From: Bradyrhizobium sp. AZCC 2262
GTDB taxonomy: Bacteria; Pseudomonadota; Alphaproteobacteria; Rhizobiales; Xanthobacteraceae
NCBI RefSeq assembly: GCF_036924535.1
Contig: NZ_JAZHRT010000001.1
Coordinates: forward strand, 9,042,501 to 9,106,500
DNA: 64,000 nucleotides
Direction: 5' to 3'
Position 1 is the stretch's first letter, and every line of letters starts with the position of its first letter. Below are positions 53,854 to 63,038 of the stretch, in pieces. A program made the position numbers and the translations under genes. The notes under the pieces are model-generated. The model was not told the DNA's origin. It ran no database searches and saw only the letters and a list, made by a program, of their open reading frames with translations.

Positions 53854-55261
53854 TCATTCCTACCAGGTGTTTGTCGAAGGTGAAGACGGGAATGTCGCTA
53901 TCGCGCTTGGTGAAGCGGTAGTAGGCGGAAACGGCGGCGAAACGATTGACGAGATATTTGACGCGCGTGTCCGACGTGAGCACGTTGTCCTTGCGGAGCT
54001 GACCGAAGAACTTGTCGTTCTCGTAACCGCCCGCGAGCGAGACGATGACGTTGCGCCGCAGCTCGTAGTCGAGGCCGAGTTGCATCGCGTTGGCGAGCAC
54101 GCCGGTGGCGCTGGTGTCAGTGGTCTGCGTGACGAGCTGTTCGGCATTGAAGTGCACGTCGAGCAGGCGCGTCGGCCGCCATGTCAGCCGCGCGCGGTAG
54201 GAGGGGCCTTCGATATCGCCGATCGACGGGTCGTCGAAGCGCTGCTGGACATAGCCGGCGCCGAATTCGCCGGTCACCAGATTGCTCAAGCCGACCGTGA
54301 TGCCGGTCAGCGCACGGTAGCCTTGCGAGTCCAGCGTATGGCCCGGCGTTCCCCGGATGTCGCGCTGATTGCCTTCCACGCCGCCGAACCAGCCGAGGGT
54401 GGACGAGATCGCATAGTCGATCCGGCTGTGGAGCGCGTAGATCTGCCCGTCGCGGGCATCCTGGTTGATGACGGTGCCGTCCTGCGCACGCGTTGACCCA
54501 AAATCGTAGGAATCGGCGCGGAGGCCGACCGATGTCGTCAGCCGGTTGAATTCCTTGCGCAGCGTGACGTCGCCGGACATCAGGTTATACGGCGTCGGCG
54601 ATATGGCGTTGGCGGGCGAACTGAGCGTACCGACGCCTTCGTTCAGATGCGCGATCTGAAAGCTGCCCAGCAGCATGGTGTCGTTGGTGATGTCCAGCCA
54701 GCCGTTGCCCTTCAGGCTGGCATTGGTCTGGTTCAGGCTCGAAAACTGGTTATAGACCGTCGACTGCGCGTCCAGCTTCAGATCGACGCCATGCCGCCCC
54801 CATAACGAATGCGCGCGCAGCGTTGGCTCGATCACCGCCGCGATGTCGGAACGCTGCGTGGTGTTCGACGAAAAGACGTTGCTGTCGTAAAACGTGCCGG
54901 CGGTCAGCGCCGGATTGAACATCCAGGAACCGGAGCGAATGCCGACGGGCTCATAGCCAGGTTGCTGTCGCTTCTTCACTGGCACGTCCTCGGGCGGAAC
55001 TTCTTCGCGGTTGTCCGGATCGGTCCTGTCCGGCAGCGATGACGGTTCGAAGATTTTCTGCGCGCTCCAGGGCGAGGCGAATTCTCCGTTGGTCCACGGA
55101 ATGGCTTGCGCATTCGCTGACGATCCAAGACCGAGCAGGATTGCAGCCACTGGGGCGGGCAACAGGTTGAAGCGTCCGCGGCGGGACGGGCGTACGGAGT
55201 GGAATCTCTCTCCGCTTCCTTCAGACGTGTTCCGTGATGCAAGTGCAAACTCGAATCCCAT
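53834..55261 (-). CDS. outer-membrane beta-barrel protein of the EPS locus
   Basis: A 475-residue protein. After a long basic N-region, a signal-like segment (LLPAPVAAILLGLGSSANAQA) leads to a 60-residue Pro/acid-rich linker and then about 370 residues of alternating strands ending in Phe (NVTAQF), typical of an outer-membrane barrel. This type is found in EPS clusters of rhizobia and in PEP-CTERM/EPS loci, where it may form an export conduit with the Wza-like protein. The start at 55261 has GGGATGGGGG upstream; longer frames add an implausible extension. Confidence 0.8.
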   Translation of the reverse strand: MGFEFALASRNTSEGSGERFHSVRPSRRGRFNLLPAPVAAILLGLGSSANAQAIPWTNGEFASPWSAQKIFEPSSLPDRTDPDNREEVPPEDVPVKKRQQPGYEPVGIRSGSWMFNPALTAGTFYDSNVFSSNTTQRSDIAAVIEPTLRAHSLWGRHGVDLKLDAQSTVYNQFSSLNQTNASLKGNGWLDITNDTMLLGSFQIAHLNEGVGTLSSPANAISPTPYNLMSGDVTLRKEFNRLTTSVGLRADSYDFGSTRAQDGTVINQDARDGQIYALHSRIDYAISSTLGWFGGVEGNQRDIRGTPGHTLDSQGYRALTGITVGLSNLVTGEFGAGYVQQRFDDPSIGDIEGPSYRARLTWRPTRLLDVHFNAEQLVTQTTDTSATGVLANAMQLGLDYELRRNVIVSLAGGYENDKFFGQLRKDNVLTSDTRVKYLVNRFAAVSAYYRFTKRDSDIPVFTFDKHLVGMNVTAQF

Positions 55262-55560
55262 CCCCCATCCCTTGCGGGAACGCGAAGGCGGCGAACACGT
55301 GACAGGCGAAGCCCGTCGCTCAGAAAATGATCGTCGACTGCGCATCAGAACGGCAGGCCTCATACTCGGGTACGCGGGCGCAAGGGTTTTGAATTGTGGG
55401 ATTGAAGTGATGCGCTCGCCTGCAACGCGCCTTGCCGGAAAAAGTTTTCCTCGCGTCGCAAAATATTTCGCATTGCAAAACGTCGATTGTGACGACAACG
55501 CAACACGAACACGGTCATCCGCGTGCAAGCGGCATTCACCTCATCTGGAGTTCCGCGGCG

Positions 55561-56145
55561 CTAGAAGTAGCGTTCCGGAATCCGAATGTTGTCACCCGGA
55601 AAAATTGGAACCGGCGCATCGAGAGGGTAGGTCTCTTCCGCGCCGGCGCCCGAGCGGCGCAGAAAGACCTTGTTCTCGTTGGCCCGGTATGTGAATCCGC
55701 CGGCGCTTGCGACCGCGTCCATCACCGTCAACCCATGACGGTATGGGTATTCGCCGCTCTTCTTCACTTCGCCAAGAATGTAGTACGGACGATACTGCGC
55801 GATCTCGACGTTCACGCGCGGATCGCGCACGATTCCTTTTGAAAGCGCGGATGCGATCGACTTTTCGAGTTGCCGCGTCGTGGCGCCCGCAGCCTTTATA
55901 TGGCCCGCGAGTGGAATCGAAACCTGACCGGTGTTGTCGATCTCATACTCGCCGGTGATGTCGGTCTCGCCATAGACCTTCAGCCTGATTCGGTCGTTAG
56001 GGCCAAGGATGTAACTGTCCGCAGATGATGCGGATGGCGGCGTCTGTGCTGAAGCACGAACCGAAAGACTGGTGATGCCGGCGATCGCAAAGGCGAAAAG
56101 AAGAAAGTGAAGCGTCAGGCGGGCGCTGGACGACCGTTGCTGCAT
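55561..56145 (-). CDS. polysaccharide export protein (Wza-like, SLBB domain)
   Basis: A 194-residue exported protein. The signal peptide ends near VRASAQ; there is no lipobox Cys. The Poly_export domain opens SYILGPNDRIRLKVYGETDITGEYEIDNTGQVSIPLAGHI, and the SLBB domain is YYILGEVKKSGEYPYRHGLTVMDAVASAGGFT. At 194 residues it is shorter than Wza of E. coli, as in rhizobial ExoF-type proteins. GGAG precedes the ATG at 56145. The 299 bases to the outer-membrane barrel start could contain a second promoter for the downstream genes. Confidence 0.9.
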   Translation of the reverse strand: MQQRSSSARLTLHFLLFAFAIAGITSLSVRASAQTPPSASSADSYILGPNDRIRLKVYGETDITGEYEIDNTGQVSIPLAGHIKAAGATTRQLEKSIASALSKGIVRDPRVNVEIAQYRPYYILGEVKKSGEYPYRHGLTVMDAVASAGGFTYRANENKVFLRRSGAGAEETYPLDAPVPIFPGDNIRIPERYF

Positions 56146-56270
56146 GGCTGCATCTCCGTGAATGCAAGTACAGCCGTCGATCATTGAGAAGCAAACAAGG
56201 CGAAAGAATGTGAGGCAAGAGTTCCATCTGATTCGAAACGCGTGATCTCGACATCACGAGATAAGAATCG

Positions 56271-57002
56271 TCATAAGAAGAGTTTCGTCGATCCTTCAAT
56301 CGCCACACAGGTTAAAGCTCCCGTCCGCCATGCTCCCGTGTCGATGTTGATTCGGTTGCGGCGGATTTCCGGATGCGGGACCGGCGTATGACCGTGCACG
56401 ATGAAGCGTTTATGGCTTCGCGTGTCGTCGAGGAACTCGTCACGAATCCAAATCAGATCGTTGGGATCTTGATCATCGAGCGGAACGCCCGGCCGAATGC
56501 CTGCATGCACGAACAAGAAATCGCCACAACTGAACTGATTGCGCAGGCACTGCATGAACAATTCGTGAGCGCGAGGAAATGCATCTAGAAAGCGGCGATG
56601 CAAGCTGAAGGCTGTCTCGTTCTCGTGCAGCTCGATGCCGTAAGACGCAAGCGTCTGCATGCCGCCCAATGGCAGCCAGTACTCCAGAATGGCCGGATCC
56701 TGAAGGAACCCTTCCATCACGGCCTCGTGGTTGCCACGCAGGCACACCGCGCCATTGGCAACCAGCCGAACCGTGAGCAAATCGATCACCGTTTTCGACT
56801 GAGGACCGCGATCAACGTAGTCGCCGAGATAAACCTCGATCGTATGCGCGATCGGCCGGCGGCGGATGTCGTCGTCGATGCGCGCAATGATCTCGCTCAA
56901 CAGATCGGCTCGGCCGTGGATGTCACCGACCGCATAGATGCGCGTATCGGGTGGCGCCGAAGCGTTAACGGAGCGCGAAGATGCTGCGGACACTTGTTGC
57001 AT
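56271..57002 (-). CDS. metallophosphoesterase, PPP-type protein phosphatase
   Basis: A 243-residue calcineurin-like phosphoesterase. Metal motifs are complete: GDIHGRADLL (GDxHG), GDYVDRGPQS (GDxVDRG) and LRGNHEAVM (GNHE), then FVHAGIRPG and VHGHTPVPHPE. This order is that of bacterial PrpA/ApaH-like Ser/Thr phosphatases. In an EPS locus with a tyrosine autokinase it could remove phosphate from a pathway protein, but BY-kinase phosphatases are normally of other families. It lies between the Wza-like and small membrane protein genes. Confidence 0.88.
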   Translation of the reverse strand: MQQVSAASSRSVNASAPPDTRIYAVGDIHGRADLLSEIIARIDDDIRRRPIAHTIEVYLGDYVDRGPQSKTVIDLLTVRLVANGAVCLRGNHEAVMEGFLQDPAILEYWLPLGGMQTLASYGIELHENETAFSLHRRFLDAFPRAHELFMQCLRNQFSCGDFLFVHAGIRPGVPLDDQDPNDLIWIRDEFLDDTRSHKRFIVHGHTPVPHPEIRRNRINIDTGAWRTGALTCVAIEGSTKLFL

Positions 57003-57071
57003 GGTGGGCGATGTCGATCATGGAACCGGGCGGCGGTCAATCCATCACGCAAATGCGCCGAGGTGAAGTGT

Positions 57072-57215
57072 CTAGAAAAAGAGCAGATCGATCAGGATAA
57101 CGATGGCCACCCACGCCATCACATTTCCGATGATGATTCGGTTCCTGAGCCTGCGGTCCGGCCGCGATCTGTCGTGCGGCACCAGCGCGCGGCGGTGCAG
57201 ACGTTCGGCCATCAT
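57072..57215 (-). CDS. 47-residue single-pass membrane protein
   Basis: A short frame on the minus strand, ATG at 57215 and TAG at 57072. The N-terminal 27 residues are strongly basic (ERLHRRALVPHD, RPDRRLRNR) and the last 20 are a membrane helix (IIIGNVMAWVAIVILIDLLFF region). GGGGAGG lies five bases before the start, a strong ribosome-binding site. A second ATG at 57212 is equivalent. It is the first gene of the leftward EPS operon, 69 bases before the phosphoesterase. The basic tail would stay in the cytoplasm. No family is known to me. Confidence 0.75.
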   Translation of the reverse strand: MMAERLHRRALVPHDRSRPDRRLRNRIIIGNVMAWVAIVILIDLLFF

Positions 57216-57271
57216 GGGCGCCTCCCCGGAGTTGTTCCGGTGGACGGCTCGCGAATCGCTGCCGTCTCTGT

Positions 57272-57301
57272 TTTCTTCCGAAGCCTTGTTTCTTCCGAAG
57301 C
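57272..57301. repeat. tandem direct repeat in the EPS hub
   Basis: TTTCTTCCGAAGC occurs twice, at 57272-57284 and 57289-57301, 17 bases apart. TTCCGAA is itself palindromic, so each copy could be half of a regulator site. They lie about 60 bases upstream of the small membrane protein start on the leftward operon. Confidence 0.6.
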
Positions 57302-57675
57302 GTTGCGACCATCACGCCAGCCCGTGCGCCTCAATCCCTCCGTCGTCGGGCTGTGACGGATCACTTTAGCGTTCGATGAACAATCTCGTTCAGAATAACG
57401 GCGTGACGCCCATTTGTTGCCCGTGTAGCGACGCTGCGTGTGTTCAATTGAATATCGAGAATCGAACAATGGATTTTGTTCCGCGATTTTCGAATATGCA
57501 TGGCAGCGTCGAGTCACGCGCAACTCGTTAACCAGGCGAATCCAAACTAAGCGCCTCCGAACAAACCAGAATATCGCGTCGCACAATCGCGCGTGCAATT
57601 CAGTTCCGACGTGGCGCGAGACCTATTTCACTTTCGCGCCAAATTTCGCTCAAGATTTTGGAAAGTCTTTGTGAC

Positions 57676-57697
57676 CTGCGAGCGTTCGCGCTCGCAG
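57676..57697 (+). other. UUCG-capped hairpin in the leader of the sugar transferase gene
   Basis: CTGCGAGCG and CGCTCGCAG form a perfect 9-bp stem around TTCG, an exceptionally stable RNA tetraloop. No T run follows, so it is not a simple terminator. It lies 97 bases before the start at 57794 and could protect or regulate the 5' end of the rightward EPS transcript. Confidence 0.7.
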
Positions 57698-57793
57698 TGA
57701 GTGCCGACATTCGCTGCTGCGAAATCGTCACGCGCGGTGCCGGGCCATTCGAATGGGCTCGGTCACAGTCCGGTTCCAGCAGAGAGGAGAGTC

Positions 57794-58558
57794 ATGGCCT
57801 CGATCGTGACAGCCAACTTCGATCGGAATAACGTCACGCCGATTCGGAGAGAGCGAACCCAGATATCGGTCCGCCCTGTAGAGTTTGCTGGCGGCAGCAC
57901 GCGTGGCGCGTATCGAGGCCGCCGGCGTTCGCGCCGTGTCGCGCGGACCGAACCGTCGTCGTCGATTGCAAAGCGCGTCTTCGATATCGCCGCGGCAAGC
58001 GGCGCGTTACTGTTCCTCGCGCCTCTCCTGATTGCGATTGCCGTGGCAATCAAGGCGACGTCGCCGGGCCCGGTGCTGTTCTTTCAGTACCGCTACGGCT
58101 ATCGAAACCGCCGCTTCAAGATCTACAAGTTCCGCACCATGCGTAACGATGCCGGCGACGTGCGCGGCGTAAGGCAGACGGTGCAGGGCGACGCGCGCGT
58201 GACGCCGGTGGGGCGAATTCTGCGCAAGACCAGCCTCGACGAAATTCCGCAACTGTTCAACGTGATCAAGGGAAATATGTCGCTGGTCGGACCGCGGCCG
58301 CACGTGCCGGGAATGCTGGCCGCGGACTTTCTCTACGAAGACCTCGTGCCATATTATTTTCAGCGCCATACGGCGCGGCCGGGCATTACCGGGCTCGCGC
58401 AGGTCAACGGTTGCCGGGGAAGCACGGCCGAGTTCGGGCCTGCGATCTCGCGGATCGATTACGATCTCCATTACATCGAGCGGTGGTCGCTGCGCATGGA
58501 CGTCATGATCATCATCCGCACGATCCGCAAGGAATTCCTGTCGGGAAGCGGATTCTGA
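57794..58558 (+). CDS. priming sugar transferase (ExoY/WcaJ-like)
   Basis: A 254-residue phosphoglycosyl transferase of the bacterial sugar transferase family. A basic N-terminal 60 residues lead to a single membrane segment ([17 protein letters not shown]), then the catalytic domain with [42 protein letters not shown] and [12 protein letters not shown]. It transfers a sugar-phosphate to undecaprenyl phosphate, the first step of polymer assembly. The single membrane helix makes it ExoY-like. GAGAGGAGAG precedes the ATG at 57794. It starts the rightward EPS operon. Confidence 0.93.
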   Translation: MASIVTANFDRNNVTPIRRERTQISVRPVEFAGGSTRGAYRGRRRSRRVARTEPSSSIAKRVFDIAAASGALLFLAPLLIAIAVAIKATSPGPVLFFQYRYGYRNRRFKIYKFRTMRNDAGDVRGVRQTVQGDARVTPVGRILRKTSLDEIPQLFNVIKGNMSLVGPRPHVPGMLAADFLYEDLVPYYFQRHTARPGITGLAQVNGCRGSTAEFGPAISRIDYDLHYIERWSLRMDVMIIIRTIRKEFLSGSGF

Positions 58559-58719
58559 CCAACGCCGAGACATCAAAGGACCTTGCCATGGCGATGATCG
58601 AGCCGCGCGGCACGTATCGTGCTTGCTCTCCTGTCAGGCGGCGTCGGCTCGCGCATCCGCAATCGCAGACGACGCACGCCGGGGCGAATTCTGTGCGTGC
58701 GACACCAAGGGAGGCGGGA

Positions 58720-59508
58720 ATGAACGCAAAGCAACAGGTCAAGGAACTTGTCAAGGACGCGTTTCCGTCGATATGGCTGCAATGGCATTTCATGAAGCGA
58801 CCGAAATCGGCGGAGCGGGAACTGTCGTATCTCGACAAGCTGATTTCCGGTGACGCGGTGACGGTGGATGTCGGCGCCAATTGCGGCCTGTACACGCGGC
58901 GGCTGGCGCGCCTTTCCAGGCAGGTTCACGCCTTCGAGCCCTCGCAGCAGATGGCAAGGCTGTTGCGCCGAACCTCGGCGCGGAATGTGAGCGTTCACGA
59001 GATCGCGCTGTCGGATCATGACGGCGATGCCGAATTGTTCATCCCGCAAGGCGATGACGGCCTGGTCTATGGCCTCGCCTCGCTGGAGGCACGTGCCGAT
59101 CCGTCGGCCAAAACAGTCTCGGCCCAGGTGCCGATCGCGCGGCTTGATGCTGTGATCAATCAGGACGTGGCGTTCGTGAAGATCGACGTCGAAGGCCACG
59201 AGTTGAATGTTCTGAACGGCGCCGTCGAACTTCTGGAGCGGTGCCAGCCGGTGTTTCTGGTGGAGGCGGAGGACCGGCATCGCGCCGAGGCGACGCGATC
59301 GGTGTTCGAATTCTTCCGGGATAAATCCTATCGGGGCTTTTTCCTGAAGGACAATGACGTGATCGGGGTGGAGCAGTTCGATTCCCGCAGGCTCCAGGAT
59401 GCCGATGCGTTGCGACCGGATGGCGGCCGCAAGGACGGGCAGTGCTATGTCAACAACTTCTTTTTCTTTCCCCGTCATCTCGACGGTGAATCGATACTGA
59501 GCAGCTAG
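58720..59508 (+). CDS. FkbM family methyltransferase
   Basis: A 262-residue SAM methyltransferase of the FkbM type. Motif I is AVTVDVGANCGLYTRRLARL, then VHAFEPSQQMARLL and VAFVKIDVEGHELNVLNGAVELL, the family signature. It probably methylates a sugar of the exopolysaccharide. Two starts are possible: ATG 58720 with GGGAGGCGGG immediately upstream, chosen because the fold begins there, and ATG 58588 with AAAGGA, adding 44 Arg-rich residues. Confidence 0.87.
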   Translation: MNAKQQVKELVKDAFPSIWLQWHFMKRPKSAERELSYLDKLISGDAVTVDVGANCGLYTRRLARLSRQVHAFEPSQQMARLLRRTSARNVSVHEIALSDHDGDAELFIPQGDDGLVYGLASLEARADPSAKTVSAQVPIARLDAVINQDVAFVKIDVEGHELNVLNGAVELLERCQPVFLVEAEDRHRAEATRSVFEFFRDKSYRGFFLKDNDVIGVEQFDSRRLQDADALRPDGGRKDGQCYVNNFFFFPRHLDGESILSS

Positions 59509-59577
59509 CTCGTCGTTCACCGGCCATCCCCGTCGGCGCAGCCACGGCCGCGCGCGGCTTTTCAGGCAGGAACCGTA

Positions 59578-60897
59578 ATGCATATAGCGATGATTGGCGC
59601 CGGCTATGTCGGGCTGGTGTCAGGGGCGTGCTTTTCCGATTTCGGGCATCAGGTCGTCTGTATCGACAGTAACGCCGAGAAGGTTGAAAGCCTCAACCAC
59701 GGCGAGATGCCGATTCACGAACCGGGGCTGGCCGAACTGGTGGCCCGCAATGTCGGGCAGGGCCGACTGTCATTCGCGAGCGATTTGAGGTCGGCGGTAA
59801 GCGAAGCGGAGGTGGTGTTCATCGCGGTCGGCACACCGTCGCGCCGCGGCGACGGCCATGCCGATCTTTCCTATGTCTATGCGGCGGCGCGCGAGATCGC
59901 GGGTGTGCTTACCGACCGGGCGGTGGTGGTCACCAAGTCGACGGTTCCGGTCGGGACCGGCGACGAGGTCGAGCGCATCATTCGCGAAGAGAATCCGACC
60001 GCGACGGTCACGGTCGTTTCGAATCCCGAATTCCTGCGCGAAGGAGCGGCGATCCGCGACTTCAAGCATCCGGACCGGATCGTCATCGGAACGGATGACG
60101 CCCGCGCCCGCGGCGTGATGGCCGAGGTGTACCGGCCGCTTCATCTCAACGCTTCGCCGATCCTCTATACCGATCGCCGCACCGCGGAGCTGACGAAGTA
60201 CGCAGCGAATTCCTTTCTCGCCACCAAGATCGCGTTCATCAACGAGATTGCGGACCTTGCCGAAAAGGTCGGCGCCAATGTGCAGGAAGTCGCGCGCGGC
60301 ATCGGTCTCGACAACCGGATCGGCCAAAAATTCCTGCACGCAGGTCCGGGCTTCGGCGGCTCCTGTTTTCCGAAGGATGCGATGGCGCTGATCAAGACCG
60401 GCCAGGACAATGAATCGCCGGTGCGAATCGTGGAAACGGTGGTCGCCGTCAACGACCAGCGCAAGCGCGCGATGGCACGCAAGGTCGCCAACGCGTTCGG
60501 CGGCAATCTGCGCGGAAAATCCATCGCGGTGCTCGGCGTGACCTTCAAGCCCGACACCGACGATATGCGCGACGCGCCGTCCATTCCGCTGATCACGGCG
60601 CTGCAGGACATGGGTGCCGAGGTTCGCGTATTCGATCCCGTCGGCATGGAGCAGGCGAAGAGAGTGTTCGAGAACGTCACCTTCTGCGAGAACGCCTACC
60701 GTTGCGCCAAGGGGTGTCACGCGCTCGTTATCGTCACGGAATGGGAGCAGTTTCGGGCGTTGGATCTCAAGGAGCTGTCCACCATCATGGCCTGTTCAGT
60801 GATCGTCGATCTGCGCAACATCTACTCTCCGGAGGAGGTGCGGCGGAACGGCTTTCTGTACTGCGGCGTGGGCCAGCCGAAATCGGTGGCGTACTGA
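59578..60897 (+). CDS. ugd: UDP-glucose 6-dehydrogenase
   Basis: A 439-residue enzyme that oxidises UDP-glucose to UDP-glucuronate with two NAD+. The N-terminal fold has MIGAGYVGLVSGACFSDFGH. VAVGTPS-type wording (FIAVGTPSRRGDG) and STVPVGTGDEVE follow. The catalytic Cys is in GPGFGGSCFPKDAMAL, and the C-terminal UDP-binding domain has GVTFKPDTDDMRDAPS. The next gene encodes a UDP-glucuronate epimerase-like protein, so together they likely supply glucuronate and galacturonate for the polymer. AGGCAGGA lies upstream of the start. Confidence 0.96.
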   Translation: MHIAMIGAGYVGLVSGACFSDFGHQVVCIDSNAEKVESLNHGEMPIHEPGLAELVARNVGQGRLSFASDLRSAVSEAEVVFIAVGTPSRRGDGHADLSYVYAAAREIAGVLTDRAVVVTKSTVPVGTGDEVERIIREENPTATVTVVSNPEFLREGAAIRDFKHPDRIVIGTDDARARGVMAEVYRPLHLNASPILYTDRRTAELTKYAANSFLATKIAFINEIADLAEKVGANVQEVARGIGLDNRIGQKFLHAGPGFGGSCFPKDAMALIKTGQDNESPVRIVETVVAVNDQRKRAMARKVANAFGGNLRGKSIAVLGVTFKPDTDDMRDAPSIPLITALQDMGAEVRVFDPVGMEQAKRVFENVTFCENAYRCAKGCHALVIVTEWEQFRALDLKELSTIMACSVIVDLRNIYSPEEVRRNGFLYCGVGQPKSVAY

Positions 60898-60918
60898 TAC
60901 TGGGTCAAGGATGCATGC

Positions 60919-61938
60919 ATGATGCCGGATCAGGCAATTCTGGTAACGGGGGCGGCGGGATTCATCGGATTGCACGTGGTGCAGCGGTTGCTGCAGTCCG
61001 GCCATCGCGTCGTCGGGGTCGACAATCTCAACGCCTATTATGATCCGCGGCTGAAGGCGGCCCGGCTCGATATCCTTCGCAACGACCCGCGCTTTCAGTT
61101 CGAAAGGCTTGATGTGGCGGATCGCGTCGCGATGCCGGCGCTGTTCGCTCGGCATCGGTTTCCCGTCGTCATCCATCTGGCCGCGCAGGCGGGCGTGCGA
61201 TACTCGCTTCTAGACCCGCACGCCTATGTCGACGCCAATCTGGTCGGCTTCACCAATATCCTGGAAGGATGCCGGCACAATGGCTGCCGTCATCTGCTGT
61301 TCGCATCCTCGTCGTCCGTCTATGGCGCCAACAGGAAGCTGCCGTTCTCGGTGCATGACAATGTGGATCATCCGATCAGCCTGTATGCGGCGAGCAAGAA
61401 GGCCAACGAGTTGATGGCCCATTCGTACAGCCATCTCTATGGCATCCCGTGCACCGGCTTGCGGTTCTTCACGGTGTACGGCCCCTGGTATCGCCCCGAC
61501 ATGGCGCTGTTCGTGTTTGCGGACGCGATCGTCCGTGGCGATCCTGTCAAGCTGTTCAACGGCGGGCGGATGCTTCGCGACTTCACCTATGTCGACGACG
61601 TGACGGAAGCGCTGGTCCGCCTGATCGATCGCGCGCCGCAAGGTGGGCAGCACGGGCTGCGCGGAGCGCAGGACCCAGGATCGAGCATCGCTCCCTGGCG
61701 CATCTACAATGTCGGCAACAACAAGCCGCAGGAATTGCTTCACGTGCTCGATCTCCTCGAGCAGGAACTCGGGCGCAAGGCCAAAAAGGAGTTGCTGCCG
61801 ATGCAGCCGGGCGACGTGCCGACGACCTATGCCGATATCGATGACCTCGTGCGCGACGTGGATTTCCGCCCGGCAACCCCGATCGAGAACGGCATCCACA
61901 GGTTCGCGAGTTGGTATCGCAGCTATTGCGACGCTTGA
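60919..61938 (+). CDS. NAD-dependent epimerase, UDP-glucuronate 4-epimerase-like
   Basis: A 339-residue extended SDR. The NAD motif is VTGAAGFIGLHVVQRLL, followed by GVDNLNAYYDPRLKAARLDIL, which is characteristic of UDP-glucuronate 4-epimerases. Catalytic Ser/Tyr/Lys are visible in FASSSSVYGANRKLPF and SLYAASKKANELMAHSY. It sits 21 bases after the UDP-glucose dehydrogenase gene and would convert UDP-glucuronate to UDP-galacturonate. Overlapping ATGs at 60911-60922 make the exact start uncertain. The stop overlaps the converging AraC gene by 16 bases. Confidence 0.92.
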   Translation: MMPDQAILVTGAAGFIGLHVVQRLLQSGHRVVGVDNLNAYYDPRLKAARLDILRNDPRFQFERLDVADRVAMPALFARHRFPVVIHLAAQAGVRYSLLDPHAYVDANLVGFTNILEGCRHNGCRHLLFASSSSVYGANRKLPFSVHDNVDHPISLYAASKKANELMAHSYSHLYGIPCTGLRFFTVYGPWYRPDMALFVFADAIVRGDPVKLFNGGRMLRDFTYVDDVTEALVRLIDRAPQGGQHGLRGAQDPGSSIAPWRIYNVGNNKPQELLHVLDLLEQELGRKAKKELLPMQPGDVPTTYADIDDLVRDVDFRPATPIENGIHRFASWYRSYCDA

Positions 61939-62885
61939 TCAGTTCGCTGTGCCGGCGCGCTGGCGCGAAAGTCCCGTGGCGTCGCGCCAAATCTGTCCTT
62001 GAACGTGCGCGTGGCATGGGCGGCATCGGCGAAGCCGCATTGATGCGCAAGTCTCGCGATCGGAACGCCGGCCAGCGAAGGCTGCCGCAACAGGTCTTTG
62101 AACAGTTCGACACGCAGACGGAGGATATGGCGTTCGAACGTGGTCGTGCGGTCGGCGAAGATACGATGAAAGGTCCGTTCCGAAATGCCGAACTCGGCGG
62201 CAAGTGCCGGCGCCGGCCGGATCGTGGCGATGTTTGCCTTCAGATATGTGTCGATCAGCCTGAACAGGCCAGTGCGGCTGAGCTCATGGCTTGCGCCGGC
62301 GGCAAGGCGCAGTATCGCCGACAGATAAGCGACGATGTCAGGCTCACTTTGTCTTGCCGGCGCGTCCGGCACGCAGATCGCGTCGCGTACCAGCGCGGCA
62401 ATCGCGCGCGCAACCGTCCCGGACAAGGGGATAGGTTTCGCGCATAGTCGCTCCGCTTCGGGGACGGATCGCAGCAGCGACGCGGCGGGGACGGTGGCGA
62501 TCAGCAATTCCACGCGCGGCTCGGGACCGAACAGCCGATCCTCGAACGGACGCCGCGCATCGTAGAGCACGCCGTATCCCGGTTCGATCGTGCTTTCGTT
62601 TCCACCTTGCACGATCGAGCTTCGGCCGCGCCGCTGGAAATCGAACATGAATTCGTCCGAACCGGCCATGTTCACGAGCCGGGCATCGCGGGTGTAGCAT
62701 TGCGGACTGCTGTCGAAGCGGACCAGTTTTGCGCCGCCGATTTCGACGAATTCGAAATGCCCGCTGACGACCGCAGAGCCGAGCGGCTTGGTCTCGACAC
62801 TGGCGAATGACCGGCAGATCGCCTCGGTCCAATAGGCGGTTCGCTCGGCGGGGCGGATCGGGTCGGTGGAGACGCTGATCGGCAT
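61923..62885 (-). CDS. AraC family transcriptional regulator
   Basis: A 320-residue regulator. The N-terminal 190 residues are an AraC-binding-like domain that begins RPAERTAYWTEAICRSF. Two helix-turn-helices fill the C-terminus: ALAAEFGISERTFHRIFAD and PIARLAHQCGFADAAHATRTFKDRFGATPRDFR. The first part resembles regulators of catabolic or stress genes (the AraC_binding_2 type). It is divergent from the copper amine oxidase gene across 153 bases, which is a likely target. It overlaps the epimerase gene end. Confidence 0.9.
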   Translation of the reverse strand: MPISVSTDPIRPAERTAYWTEAICRSFASVETKPLGSAVVSGHFEFVEIGGAKLVRFDSSPQCYTRDARLVNMAGSDEFMFDFQRRGRSSIVQGGNESTIEPGYGVLYDARRPFEDRLFGPEPRVELLIATVPAASLLRSVPEAERLCAKPIPLSGTVARAIAALVRDAICVPDAPARQSEPDIVAYLSAILRLAAGASHELSRTGLFRLIDTYLKANIATIRPAPALAAEFGISERTFHRIFADRTTTFERHILRLRVELFKDLLRQPSLAGVPIARLAHQCGFADAAHATRTFKDRFGATPRDFRASAPAQRTDQASQ

Positions 62886-63038
62886 CGTGCGAATAAGATC
62901 CGGTTTGTGGTCCCCCAGCGTCGCCCGGGACCGGTGGCTCTGGCAAGGCCGAACCGACCGGAGGTGGCAGGCTCATTCAAGACGCGGCGCCGCTGGCCGA
63001 CGTAGCCTGCGGCCAAATTGCGGGGAATTCGGTCCGAT

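Larger units (their letters stand above)
57216..57793. promoter_or_regulatory. divergent regulatory hub of the EPS locus
   Basis: 578 bases without a supported gene between the two divergent EPS operons. It contains a direct repeat TTTCTTCCGAAGC at 57272-57284 and 57289-57301, a palindrome TTCAATTGAA (57443-57452), a spaced inverted pair GAAC/GTTC near 57377-57391, and a UUCG hairpin at 57676-57697. AT-rich tracts at 57440-57500 and 57625-57660 are candidate promoters. Open frames across it are short and lack ribosome-binding sites. Confidence 0.6.

Noticed and set aside
57037..57315. 92-codon minus-strand frame over the small membrane protein
   Set aside because: It is in another frame from the 47-residue gene, has an Arg/Gln-rich composition and no ribosome-binding site.
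59545..59566. GC hairpin followed by TTTT between the FkbM and UDP-glucose dehydrogenase genes
   Set aside because: The stem is only about six pairs; too weak to call a terminator within an apparent operon.
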